DNA of 64,000 bases from Maricaulis sp036231565 (GTDB lineage Bacteria > Pseudomonadota > Alphaproteobacteria > Caulobacterales > Maricaulaceae): positions 66,206-130,205 of the forward strand of contig JAZAHA010000002.1 in assembly GCA_036231565.1 (NCBI GenBank), given 5' to 3'. Position numbers and translations under genes: made by a program. Below, piece after piece: positions 54,730 through 63,039 of this stretch. Under the pieces are notes generated by a model. That model was not told where the DNA came from, searched no databases, and worked only from the letters and a program-made list of their open reading frames with translations. How positions within the stretch are numbered: the first letter of the stretch is position 1; the number at the start of each line of letters is the position of its first letter.

Positions 54730-55423
54730 CACCGCCAGAAGCGGAAAACCCCTGATCGGATACACGGTCGGCACGCGGGGCGATCACGGCATCGCCTTTC
54801 TGCTGCGCCTGGCGATCCGCCTGGGCGGCGGGCGCGCCACCCGCCTGACCCGCATGCCCGGCGACCGGGCCGGACCGGAACCCGACGGCCTGCTGCTGGG
54901 CGGCGGGCTGGACATCCACCCGGAGCATTATGACGGCGATCCGGAACTCCTGACCGATCACGACCCCGAGCGCGACCGCCTGGAATGGGCCTGGCTGGAC
55001 CGGGCCGATCAAGCCCCCCTGCCCGTCATGGGCATATGCCGCGGCCTGCAGATGATGAATGTCCACGCCGGCGGCGACCTGCATCAAAGGCTCGACCCCG
55101 ACCTTGTCGCCACCCTGCCCAACGGTCCGCTGGGCTATCTCATGTTCCGCAAGCCGATCCGCATCGAGGCAGAATCCCACCTCGCCCGGGCGACCGGCGC
55201 AACCGCGCTCGAGGTCAACAGCCTGCACCGCCAGGCCGTGCGCAATCCCGCGCCCGGCTTTCATGTCACCGCCCGCGAACGCGCCAGCGACGGCACCCAG
55301 GCCATCGAAGCTGACACGCCCGCCCTGCGCCTGGGCGTGCAATACCACCCCGAACTCCTCCTCCACACATCGGACGCCCGCGCCCTCTTCCGCTATTTCG
55401 TGGACGCGTGCCGGGGCGGGTAG
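54722..55423 (+). CDS. class I glutamine amidotransferase-like / gamma-glutamyl hydrolase family (peptidase C26)
   Basis: A 233-aa member of the PuuD/peptidase C26 branch of class I glutamine amidotransferases. The family opening LIGYTVGTRGDHGIAFLLRL, GLLLGGGLDIHPEHYDGD, the nucleophile in LPVMGICRGLQMMNVHAGG, and the His/Glu pair in LGVQYHPELLLHT are all visible. Members hydrolyse gamma-glutamyl amide bonds. The gene starts inside the ATP-grasp gene, so the two products are coupled; together they could build and trim a gamma-glutamyl-type compound. No further pathway genes are present. Confidence 0.86.
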   Translation: MTDTARSGKPLIGYTVGTRGDHGIAFLLRLAIRLGGGRATRLTRMPGDRAGPEPDGLLLGGGLDIHPEHYDGDPELLTDHDPERDRLEWAWLDRADQAPLPVMGICRGLQMMNVHAGGDLHQRLDPDLVATLPNGPLGYLMFRKPIRIEAESHLARATGATALEVNSLHRQAVRNPAPGFHVTARERASDGTQAIEADTPALRLGVQYHPELLLHTSDARALFRYFVDACRGG

Positions 55424-55456
55424 ACCTGTATCGGAGAATGCGCGCTAACGCGCTCT

Positions 55457-55590
55457 GCGCTGCCAATGCAGCGCCCCCCTCAGTCCGCTGACGCGGACAG
55501 CTCCCCCGCAGGCGGGGCGAGCCCTGAACAAGACTTCCCCTGCAACGCGGGGGAAGTGCCGAGCGCAGCGAGGCGATGGGGGTAAGTGAG
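55457..55590. repeat. hairpin-rich intergenic repeat element
   Basis: Three perfect hairpins in succession: GCGCTGC/GCAGCGC (55457-55474), GTCCGC/GCGGAC (55483-55498) and ACTTCCCC/GGGGAAGT (55533-55557). The layout and the CCCCCTCAGTCCGCTGACGC core resemble dispersed non-coding elements of alphaproteobacteria. It occupies the whole gap between the convergent hydrolase and LysR genes, about 170 bp, and may act as a bidirectional terminator. Confidence 0.6.
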
Positions 55591-55593
55591 AAA

Positions 55594-56529
55594 CTACAAC
55601 TCATCCACCGAGTGCTCGTGCACCCGCGCTTCGCCTCTCAGCCACGCAATGAAGGCCTCCGCATCCGCGCTCAATGGCCGGTTGCGGGCCGTGACGATGT
55701 GGTAGGCGGAGCGCACGGGTGAGGTCCCGTCGGCGAAGAGGGCGACCAGGCGGCCGGAGGCCAGATCGTTCTGGGCCAGGGCGCGTTTGGCCAGGGCCAC
55801 GCCGCGACCGGCCACGGCGGCATCGATCACCAGAGCGGACTGGTTGAAGCGCACACCGCCCGCCGTATCGACCCCACGGATATTGCGGGCCTTCAGCCAG
55901 GACGGCCAGTCGGCGCCATCAACCTCGCTTTCCGGCGAGGCGTCGTGCAGCAGGGTGTGACCGTCCAGATCGCGCGGCGTTGCCAGGCGCGGCCCGTCGC
56001 GCAGCAGATCGGGCGAGCACACCGGCAGGACTTCCTCGGGCAGGAGGGTTTCCTCGTTCAGCGTCATGTCGCCGCCAGGCCCGTAGCGTATGCCCAGATC
56101 GGCGGCCCCGGCCGACAGGTCGACCCGTTCCGAGGTTGCCGCGATCCACACTTCCACGCCCGGCTGGGCCTCCTGGAAACGGTGCAGGCGCGGCGCCAGC
56201 CACTTGCCGGCAAAGGAGGGCGCGACCGACACGGTCAGCGCGCGGCGCTGCACGGGCTGGCGCATCAGCGAGACGGCGCGCTCCAGCGTCTCGAAGGCGT
56301 CGGAGGCGACATTCGCCGCCGCGCGCCCGGCCTCGGTGAGGGAGAGGCCCCGCCCCTCGCGGACGAAAAGCGGGGTCCCGACATGCTCTTCCAGCGAGCG
56401 GATCTGCTGGGAAATCGCGCCCGGCGTCACCGCCAGCTCGTCGGCGGCGCGGGCGAAACTTTCCAGGCGCGCGGCGGCCTCGAAGGCACGCAGCGCGTTG
56501 AGCGGGGGAAGGCGGGAGGATCGTGCCAT
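55594..56529 (-). CDS. LysR-family regulator, GcvA-like
   Basis: A 311-aa LysR regulator. The N-terminal winged helix (LPPLNALRAFEAAARLESFA, AISQQIRSLEEHVGTPLFVR) and the dimerisation helix match GcvA-type LysR proteins, followed by the periplasmic-binding-protein-like effector domain (APSFAGKWLAPRLHRFQEAQ, later VAGRGVALAKRALAQNDL). It is divergent from the sulfate-assimilation operon, with 116 bp between the starts, so control of cysG and downstream genes is likely by position, although GcvA-like proteins are better known from glycine-cleavage control. The effector is unknown. Confidence 0.87.
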   Translation of the reverse strand: MARSSRLPPLNALRAFEAAARLESFARAADELAVTPGAISQQIRSLEEHVGTPLFVREGRGLSLTEAGRAAANVASDAFETLERAVSLMRQPVQRRALTVSVAPSFAGKWLAPRLHRFQEAQPGVEVWIAATSERVDLSAGAADLGIRYGPGGDMTLNEETLLPEEVLPVCSPDLLRDGPRLATPRDLDGHTLLHDASPESEVDGADWPSWLKARNIRGVDTAGGVRFNQSALVIDAAVAGRGVALAKRALAQNDLASGRLVALFADGTSPVRSAYHIVTARNRPLSADAEAFIAWLRGEARVHEHSVDEL

Positions 56530-56645
56530 GGCTTCAGTTTAGTTTTTCTAATCCGAAATGCCAAGAAACGTCGTTTGAAACCGCTGCATCGAATAGAAAT
56601 ATTGCACTCGTCGCGCCACGAAGGCGCAGGATCGGATGAGTGAAC

Positions 56646-58040
56646 ATGCAGGTCTTTCCAGCCTCCATTCCCCTAGATGGGCGCACGGTGATTGTCGTCG
56701 GACGTGGACCGATGGCCGAACCGAAGGTCCGCCTGTTCGCTGCCTCCCCTGCCCGGTTACTGTGGTTCACCGGAAACACGGACGATCCTGTTCCCGCGGA
56801 TATCGCCCAATATGCGCGGATCGAACGCCGCATGCCGACGCGGCGGGACCTTCGTGGCGCGACTTTGCTTTTCATCGCCGGCAGCGACGGCATCCCTGTC
56901 GACGCGCTGGCCCGCACCGGCCGCCGTCTGGGCATTCCGGTGAATATCGTCGACAGCCCGTCGGCCTCCGATTTCCAGACCCCCGCCATTGTCGACCGGG
57001 ACGTCATTGTCGTCGCCATCGCGTCGGGCGGTGCCGCGCCGGTCCTGTCCGTGGATATCCGCGCTGCGGTGGAACAGGTCCTGCCCGCGCGCATCGGCAC
57101 GCTGGCGGACCTCGCCCGCGAGCTGCGCGGCACGGTGAAGTCGGTGCTGTCGAAATTCGACGACCGCCGCGCGTTCTGGGAACGCGCCCTGCGCGGCAAG
57201 GCCCGCGATCTGGCGCTCTCGGGCGACAAGGCCGGTGCCCGTCGCGAAATGCTGCGCGAGCTGAACGGTGAACGCGCCGAACGCCGCGGCATCGTCCACC
57301 TGGTCGGCGCCGGTCCCGGCGATCCCGATCTTCTCACCCTCAAGGCCGCCCGCCTGCTGCGCGAAGCCGATGTCATCGTGCACGACCGCCTCGTCTCCGA
57401 GGGCGTGATGGCACTGGCGCGCCGAGACGCGCTGCGCATCGATGTCGGCAAGACCAAGGGCCATCACCCTGTGCCGCAGGACGAGATCGGCGAAATCCTG
57501 GTGCGCGAGGCCCGCAAGGGCCAGCGCGTCGTGCGCCTCAAGGGCGGCGACCCCTTCATTTTCGGCCGCGGCGGCGAGGAACTCGACGTGGTGCGCGCCG
57601 CCGGTATCGCCGCTGAAGTCACGCCCGGCATCACCGCCGCCATGGCCTGCGCCGCCTCGGCCGGCGTGCCGCTGACCCATCGCGATCATGCCCAGTCCGT
57701 CACCTTCGCGTCCGGCGTGGTGAAAAAGAACGGGCCCGACGCCGACTACCGCGCCCTTTCGGCCCCCAATTCCACCGCCGTCTTCTATATGGGTGTCGGC
57801 GCTGCGCCGGAGATCGAACGCAAGATGATCGCCGCCGGCCGGGCACCGGCCACGCCCGTCGCCCTGATCGAGAACGGCACGCACGACACCGAACGCCGCG
57901 TCTTCGGCACGCTGGGCGGCCTCGCCGCACTGGTCGAGCGCGAAGGCATTGCCGGCCCCACCGTCATCATCGTCGGCGAAAGCGCCGGCACGGCCGCGGC
58001 CCAGGCTGCGGCTCAAGCCTCCCTGGAGAACTACGCATGA
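56646..58040 (+). CDS. cysG: siroheme synthase (CysG, precorrin-2 dehydrogenase/ferrochelatase and uroporphyrinogen-III methyltransferase)
   Basis: A ~464-aa CysG that makes siroheme for the sulfite reductase of the same operon. Residues 1-~205 are the precorrin-2 dehydrogenase/ferrochelatase domain with an NAD-binding start (LDGRTVIVVGRGPMAEPKVR) and GRRLGIPVNIVDSP; the rest is the uroporphyrinogen-III methyltransferase (VHLVGAGPGDPDLLTLKAAR, VRLKGGDPFIFGRGGEEL, VTPGITAAMACAASAGVPLT). The usual glycine-rich NAD motif is partly altered (GRGPMAEPK). An ATG at 56646 with GGA upstream is preferred over a GTG two codons earlier. Its stop overlaps the DUF2849 gene by 4 bp. Confidence 0.93.
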   Translation: MQVFPASIPLDGRTVIVVGRGPMAEPKVRLFAASPARLLWFTGNTDDPVPADIAQYARIERRMPTRRDLRGATLLFIAGSDGIPVDALARTGRRLGIPVNIVDSPSASDFQTPAIVDRDVIVVAIASGGAAPVLSVDIRAAVEQVLPARIGTLADLARELRGTVKSVLSKFDDRRAFWERALRGKARDLALSGDKAGARREMLRELNGERAERRGIVHLVGAGPGDPDLLTLKAARLLREADVIVHDRLVSEGVMALARRDALRIDVGKTKGHHPVPQDEIGEILVREARKGQRVVRLKGGDPFIFGRGGEELDVVRAAGIAAEVTPGITAAMACAASAGVPLTHRDHAQSVTFASGVVKKNGPDADYRALSAPNSTAVFYMGVGAAPEIERKMIAAGRAPATPVALIENGTHDTERRVFGTLGGLAALVEREGIAGPTVIIVGESAGTAAAQAAAQASLENYA

Positions 58041-58306
58041 AAGCGATCACCGCAAACCGCCTGACCGACGGCCGCGTGATCTACCGCACGGCCGAGGGGC
58101 AATGGTCCAGCCGCCTGGACGAGGCCGAACATCTGGACGGCGACGCCGCCGAGGCCCGCCTGGCCCAGGCCGAGGCCGAGTTCGGCATCGCCGTCGGCCC
58201 CTATCTCATCGACATCGAGGACGAACGCCCCGGCGGCCAGAAATGGCGCCGCGAGGCGATCCGCCTGACCGGCCCGACGACCGGTTCCACCCACGAGCCT
58301 GCCTGA
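58037..58306 (+). CDS. DUF2849 protein of the sulfite-reductase operon
   Basis: An 89-aa protein beginning MKAITANRLTDGRVIYRTAE and containing LIDIEDERPGGQKWRREAIR, the pattern of DUF2849. Genes for this small protein are regularly found between cysG and the sulfite/nitrite reductase gene in alphaproteobacteria, and a role in reductase assembly or activity is plausible but unproven. It overlaps cysG by 4 bp and ends 4 bp before cysI, so all three are translated together. Confidence 0.85.
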   Translation: MKAITANRLTDGRVIYRTAEGQWSSRLDEAEHLDGDAAEARLAQAEAEFGIAVGPYLIDIEDERPGGQKWRREAIRLTGPTTGSTHEPA

Positions 58307-58310
58307 TCCC

Positions 58311-59948
58311 ATGTACAAGTACGACGCCTACGACCATGCCCTGGTGCGCGAACGGATCGAGGAATTCCGCGACCAGGTCGCACGCCGCCTCGACGGCCGG
58401 CTGACGGAAGACCAGTTCAAGCCGCTGCGCCTGATGAATGGCGTCTATCTGCAGCTGCACGCCTACATGCTGCGGGTGGCGATCCCCTACGGCACGCTGA
58501 ACGGCCCGCAATTGCGCACCCTGGCCCATATCGCCCGGCGCTATGACCGCGGCTATGGTCACTTCACCACGCGCACCAATATCCAGTTCAACTGGCCGGC
58601 CCTGGTGGATGTGCCGGACATTCTCGATCATCTCGCCAAGGTCGAGATGCACGCCATCCAGACCTCGGGAAACTGCATCCGCAATGTCACCGCCGACCCC
58701 TTTGCGGGCGCCGCGGCCGACGAGATCGAGGACAGCCGTCCCTGGGCGGAAATCATCCGCCAATGGTCGACTTTCCACCCGGAATTCACCTTCCTGCCGC
58801 GCAAGTTCAAGATCGCCGTCAATGGCGCCCGCGACGACCGTGCCGGCATCCGGGTGCATGATATCGGCCTGCAGATCGTGAAGAATGAGGCCGGCGAGAC
58901 CGGGTTCGAGGTCTGGGTGGGTGGCGGCCAGGGCCGCACGCCGCGCCTGGCGCAGAAGATCCGCGACTTCCTGGAGCCGCGCGACCTCCTGTCCTACCTC
59001 ACCGCCATCCTGCGCGTGTACAATCAGCACGGCCGCCGCGACAATCTCTACAAGGCCCGGATCAAGATCCTGGTCGAGGCGCTCGGCGCCGAGGAATTCG
59101 GCCGCCGGACCGAAGAGGAATGGGCCGAGATTCGCAAGGGCGAGCTGGAGCTGCCCGCCGCCGAGATCGCCCGCATCCGCGCTTTTTTCGACCGTCCCTC
59201 CGTGTCGAAGGCGCAGCCGGTTCCGGTTTCCGGCAAGCCCGGTTTCGCCGGCTGGCTGCGCCGCAATCGCCGCGCCCACCAGGTCGAGGGCCTGTCCTCG
59301 GTCGTCATTTCGCTGAAGCCGGTCGGCGGCACGCCGGGCGACATCACCGACGACCAGCTGGACATCGTCGCCGATCTGGCCGAGCGCTACGGTTTCGACG
59401 AGGCCCGCGCCACGCCGGACCAAAATCTGGTCCTGCCGCATGTGCGCAACGAGGATCTGAAAACCGTCTGGGATGCCCTCGTTGCTGCCGGCCTTGCCAC
59501 CGCCAATGCCGGCCTGGCGACGGATATCGTCTCCTGCCCGGGGCTGGATTATTGCAGCCTGGCCAATGCCCGCTCCATCCCGATCGCCCAGGCGATCTCC
59601 AGCCTGGTGGAGGCGGAAGGCCTGGCCGAACCCGTCGGCGATGTAACGATCAAGATCGATGGCTGCATCAATGCCTGCGGACACCACCATGTCGCCCATA
59701 TCGGCGTGCTCGGCGTCGACAAGCGGGGCGAGGAATTCTACCAGATCACCCTGGGCGGCGCCTTCGGCAATGATGCGTCAATCGGTGGCATTGTCGGCAA
59801 GGGTCTGGCAGGCGAAGACGTACCCGGCGCAATCGTGCGGGTGCTGAAAACCTATCTGGAAATCAGGGACGAAAACGAACGCTTTATCGACACGCTGCGG
59901 CGCGTCGGTGCCGATGCGTTCAAGGAGTCGATCTATGTTGCAGCTTGA
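58311..59948 (+). CDS. cysI: sulfite reductase hemoprotein (nitrite/sulfite reductase family)
   Basis: A 545-aa siroheme/[4Fe-4S] reductase that takes sulfite to sulfide with six electrons. The duplicated ferredoxin-like/siroheme-binding halves are recognisable (YGHFTTRTNIQFNWPALVDV; RATPDQNLVLPHVRNEDL), and the cluster cysteines are in SCPGLDYCSLA and GCINACGHHHVAHI. It lies in an operon with siroheme synthase, an APS reductase and a ferredoxin-NADP reductase, so sulfite rather than nitrite is the likely substrate and ferredoxin the probable donor. No cysJ-type flavoprotein is present. The last 14 bp overlap the next gene. Confidence 0.93.
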   Translation: MYKYDAYDHALVRERIEEFRDQVARRLDGRLTEDQFKPLRLMNGVYLQLHAYMLRVAIPYGTLNGPQLRTLAHIARRYDRGYGHFTTRTNIQFNWPALVDVPDILDHLAKVEMHAIQTSGNCIRNVTADPFAGAAADEIEDSRPWAEIIRQWSTFHPEFTFLPRKFKIAVNGARDDRAGIRVHDIGLQIVKNEAGETGFEVWVGGGQGRTPRLAQKIRDFLEPRDLLSYLTAILRVYNQHGRRDNLYKARIKILVEALGAEEFGRRTEEEWAEIRKGELELPAAEIARIRAFFDRPSVSKAQPVPVSGKPGFAGWLRRNRRAHQVEGLSSVVISLKPVGGTPGDITDDQLDIVADLAERYGFDEARATPDQNLVLPHVRNEDLKTVWDALVAAGLATANAGLATDIVSCPGLDYCSLANARSIPIAQAISSLVEAEGLAEPVGDVTIKIDGCINACGHHHVAHIGVLGVDKRGEEFYQITLGGAFGNDASIGGIVGKGLAGEDVPGAIVRVLKTYLEIRDENERFIDTLRRVGADAFKESIYVAA

Positions 59949-61050
59949 GCGCAATCCGCAATCCCGCAAGCGCGTCGAGGCCCAGATGGAAGCCGGCGGC
60001 GGCGCCGTGGTGGAAATACCCGGCGAGACCGACTGGCGCGAGGCCGCCGAACAGGCGCGCGGCGCGGTGCAGGTCGACATCCGTTTTGCCAGCTTCAAGG
60101 ACGGGCGCGGCTTCTCGCTCGCCGCCCTTCTGCGCGAACGCGCCGGCTATGCCGGCAAGCTGCGCGCCGTGGGCGATCTCATTCCCGACCAGGCCATGCA
60201 TCTCAAGCGCGTCGGCTTTGACGATGTCGCCCCGGACAATGACAATCTGGACGCCGACTGGGCCCGGGCCCGGGCGCGCTTCTCGCACGCCTACCAGCCC
60301 GCCCAGGACAAGCGCACGCCGGTCTTCCGCCATCGCCAGGCCGCGCCGGCCGGTGACGATCTGGCCGCCCTGAATGCCCGCTATCGCGGTCTCGACGCGA
60401 TGGAGATCCTGGAAGACGCGATCCGCAATGAGTGGACCGGCAGGATCGCCATGCTCTCCTCCTTCGGCGCGGAAGCCGCGGTCGGCCTGCACATGATCGC
60501 CCAGATCGCCCCGGACACGCCGGTCGTCTTTCTCGATACCGGCCGTCTCTTCGCCCAGACCGAACAGTATCAGCGCGCGCTGAGCGAACAGCTGGGCCTG
60601 ACCAATATCCGCGTGCTGGCACCCGACAGCGCCGAGGCCGCCGCCGAGGATGGCGATGACCGTCTCTGGCAGCGCAATCCCGATGCCTGCTGCGCCCTGC
60701 GCAAGGTGCGCCCGCTGGCGCGCGCCATCGGCGATTACGACGCGCTGATCACCGGCCGCAAACGCTTCCATGGCGGCGAGCGCCTGGCCCTGCCCGTCGT
60801 CGAGCGTATCGATGGCCGCATCCGGGTCAATCCGCTGGCGGCCTGGGATGCCGAACGTGTGAACGCCTATTTCAAGCGCTTCGATTTGCCGCGACACCCC
60901 TTGAGCGATATGGGGTATGCATCCATCGGCTGCTGGCCGTGCACCGCCCCGGTCGAGGATGACGGCGATGTGCGCTCCGGCCGCTGGCGCGGACGCGACA
61001 AGACCGAATGCGGCATCCATGCCCCCGCCGAGCGTATCGCGGCGGAATAG
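59935..61050 (+). CDS. cysH: DUF934-CysH fusion: APS reductase
   Basis: A 371-aa fusion of a DUF934 domain (residues ~1-125, SFKDGRGFSLAALLRERAGY, GDLIPDQAMHLKRVGFD) with a CysH-type reductase. The reductase half has SSFGAEAAVGLHMIAQIAPD and the cysteine pair DACCALRKVRPL plus IGCWPCTAP, the [4Fe-4S] ligands of assimilatory APS reductases, and the catalytic cysteine in TECGIHAPAE. It therefore reduces adenylylsulfate to sulfite, without the 3'-phosphorylated PAPS. DUF934 and cysH are usually separate adjacent genes. The ATG at 59935 has AAGGAG seven bases upstream, inside the end of cysI, and is preferred over the longer frame. Confidence 0.92.
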   Translation: MLQLERNPQSRKRVEAQMEAGGGAVVEIPGETDWREAAEQARGAVQVDIRFASFKDGRGFSLAALLRERAGYAGKLRAVGDLIPDQAMHLKRVGFDDVAPDNDNLDADWARARARFSHAYQPAQDKRTPVFRHRQAAPAGDDLAALNARYRGLDAMEILEDAIRNEWTGRIAMLSSFGAEAAVGLHMIAQIAPDTPVVFLDTGRLFAQTEQYQRALSEQLGLTNIRVLAPDSAEAAAEDGDDRLWQRNPDACCALRKVRPLARAIGDYDALITGRKRFHGGERLALPVVERIDGRIRVNPLAAWDAERVNAYFKRFDLPRHPLSDMGYASIGCWPCTAPVEDDGDVRSGRWRGRDKTECGIHAPAERIAAE

Positions 61051-61083
61051 GCTGGACACACAAACCTGGAAGGACACACCCGC

Positions 61084-62100
61084 GTGTCACATGTGCTCGA
61101 CCTGATCGGCAATACGCCGCTGATCCGGCTGGACGGCCCGTCGAAGGCCACCGGCTGCGAGATCCTCGGCAAGGCCGAATTCCTCAATCCGGGCGGTTCC
61201 GTGAAGGACCGCGCCGCGCTGAACATCGTGCGCGAGGCCGAGGCCGACGGCTCGCTGAAGCCCGGCGGCACGATCGTGGAAGGCACGGCCGGCAATACCG
61301 GGATCGGGCTCGCCCTGGTCGGCGGCGCGCTGGGCTATGACGTCATCATCGTCATGCCGCGCACCCAGTCGGAAGAGAAGAAACAGGTCATCCGCTCGCA
61401 CGGCGCGCAGCTGATCGAGGTGGATGCCGCCCCCTTCTCCAGCCCCAATCACTTCGTCCATTATTCGCGCCGTCTCGCCGAAGAGCTGAACGAGAGCCAG
61501 CCCCATGGCGCGATCTGGGCCAACCAGTTCGACAATCTCGCCAACCGGCGCGCCCACGAGAAGACCACGGGTCCGGAAATCTGGCAGCAGACCGGCGGCA
61601 AGATCGACGGTTTCATCTGCGCGGTCGGTTCCGGCGGCACGCTCGCCGGCGTCGCCGCCAGCCTGCGCGCCAACAGGCCGGACATCGCCATAGGTGCCGC
61701 CGACCCGGCCGGCGCAGCGCTCTATAATTACTACACGAAGGGCGAGCTGAAGGGCGAAGGCTCCTCGATCACCGAGGGGATCGGCGTCAACCGCATCACC
61801 GGCAATCTGGAAGGCCTGGATGTCGACCACATCTACCGCATCGAGGATGCGGAAATGCTGCCCATCCTGTTCGAACTGGTGAAGACCGAGGGCCTGTCGC
61901 TGGGCGGTTCGGCCGGCATCAATATCGCCGGAGCCATCCGCCTCGCCCGCGAGCTGGGTCCCGGCAAGACGATCGTAACGATGCTGTGCGATGCCGGGTC
62001 CCGGTATGCCGGCAAGCTGTTCAATCCGGAATTCCTGTCCAGCCGGGGCTTGCCGGTCCCGCCCTGGGCCGATAGCGAAGCGCCGCGTGCCACGGCCTGA
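61084..62100 (+). CDS. cysK: cysteine synthase / PLP-dependent O-acetylserine sulfhydrylase family
   Basis: A 338-aa fold-type II PLP enzyme. The PLP lysine is Lys41 in LNPGGSVKDRAALNI, the substrate loop is VEGTAGNTGIGLALVG, and the PLP phosphate loop is VGSGGTLAGVAAS. Its C-terminal region (LSLGGSAGINIAGA) is complete, and the length is slightly longer than typical CysK, as in Cds1-like relatives that may instead degrade cysteine. In this operon, using sulfide from CysI to make cysteine from O-acetylserine is the simplest reading. It begins with a GTG, with AAGGAC upstream. Confidence 0.9.
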   Translation: MSHVLDLIGNTPLIRLDGPSKATGCEILGKAEFLNPGGSVKDRAALNIVREAEADGSLKPGGTIVEGTAGNTGIGLALVGGALGYDVIIVMPRTQSEEKKQVIRSHGAQLIEVDAAPFSSPNHFVHYSRRLAEELNESQPHGAIWANQFDNLANRRAHEKTTGPEIWQQTGGKIDGFICAVGSGGTLAGVAASLRANRPDIAIGAADPAGAALYNYYTKGELKGEGSSITEGIGVNRITGNLEGLDVDHIYRIEDAEMLPILFELVKTEGLSLGGSAGINIAGAIRLARELGPGKTIVTMLCDAGSRYAGKLFNPEFLSSRGLPVPPWADSEAPRATA

Positions 62101-62130
62101 TCTCGGGCCGCCAAGGTAGAAGAGACGACG

Positions 62131-62964
62131 ATGAACGACATGACGATGACCTCGACCGCCCGCGTGAAGAACGCGATCTCCGCGAAGCCGGGTCCCTACA
62201 CGATCGAGACCGTGCTCGAGGTGAAGCACTACACCGACCGGCTGTTCTGGTTCCGCATCACGCGGCCGGACGCTTTCCGCTTCCGCTCGGGCGAATTCGT
62301 CATGATCGGCCTGCCCAAGGAAGACGGCAAGCCGCTGCTGCGCGCCTATTCCATCGCCAGCCCGTTCTGGGACGAGGCGCTGGACTTCTACTCGATCAAG
62401 GTCGCCGACGGTCCGCTGACCTCGCGCCTGCAGCACATCCAGCCGGGCGATCAGGTCCTGCTGGGCAAGAAGCCCACGGGCACGCTGGTGCTCGACGCGC
62501 TCAAGCCCGGCAAGCGGCTCTACATGGTCTCCACCGGCACCGGCATCGCACCCTTCGCCAGCCTGATCCGCGATCCGGAGACCTATGAGAAGTTCGACCA
62601 GGTCATCCTCACCCACACCTGTCGCGAAGGCGCGGAACTCGCCTATGGCAATGAGCTGGTGGAAGCTGTGAAGTCCGACGAGCTGATCGGCGAAATGGCG
62701 CAGGAGAAACTGGTCCACTTCGCCTCCACCACGCGCGAGGACAGTCCGGTGAAGGGCCGCGTCACCGATCTCATCGAGAGCGGCGAACTGTTCGGCCATC
62801 TGAACGTCCCGCCGCTCGATCCTGAAGTCGACCGCGTGATGATCTGCGGCTCCGAAGGCCTGTTGAAAGACACCCGGCAGATCTGCCTCGACCGCGGCTT
62901 CATCGAAGGCTCCAACGCCGCCCCGGCCGACTTTGTTGTCGAAAAGGCCTTCGTCGCGACTTAG
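62131..62964 (+). CDS. fpr: ferredoxin-NADP+ reductase
   Basis: A 277-aa FAD-containing FNR of the bacterial type. The FAD-binding motif LLRAYSIASPFWDE, the NADP-binding STGTGIAPFASLIRDPE and CGSEGLLKDTRQI, and the C-terminal aromatic ending EKAFVAT match the Fpr group. It can pass electrons from NADPH to ferredoxin, suiting the ferredoxin-type sulfite reductase two genes upstream. It starts 30 bp after cysK on the same strand, so it is probably the last gene of the sulfate operon. Fpr also serves oxidative-stress defence elsewhere, which cannot be excluded. Confidence 0.92.
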   Translation: MNDMTMTSTARVKNAISAKPGPYTIETVLEVKHYTDRLFWFRITRPDAFRFRSGEFVMIGLPKEDGKPLLRAYSIASPFWDEALDFYSIKVADGPLTSRLQHIQPGDQVLLGKKPTGTLVLDALKPGKRLYMVSTGTGIAPFASLIRDPETYEKFDQVILTHTCREGAELAYGNELVEAVKSDELIGEMAQEKLVHFASTTREDSPVKGRVTDLIESGELFGHLNVPPLDPEVDRVMICGSEGLLKDTRQICLDRGFIEGSNAAPADFVVEKAFVAT

Positions 62965-63039
62965 CAGACGCGCCCTCGCGCCCCTATATAGGTCGGACCA
63001 TACAGGTCAGGACTGGCAGCGACGGGGAGCGAACACGCC

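Noticed and set aside
61087..62799. 570-aa open frame antisense to cysK and fpr
   Set aside because: It spans two motif-rich genes and the gap between them, with no motifs of its own.
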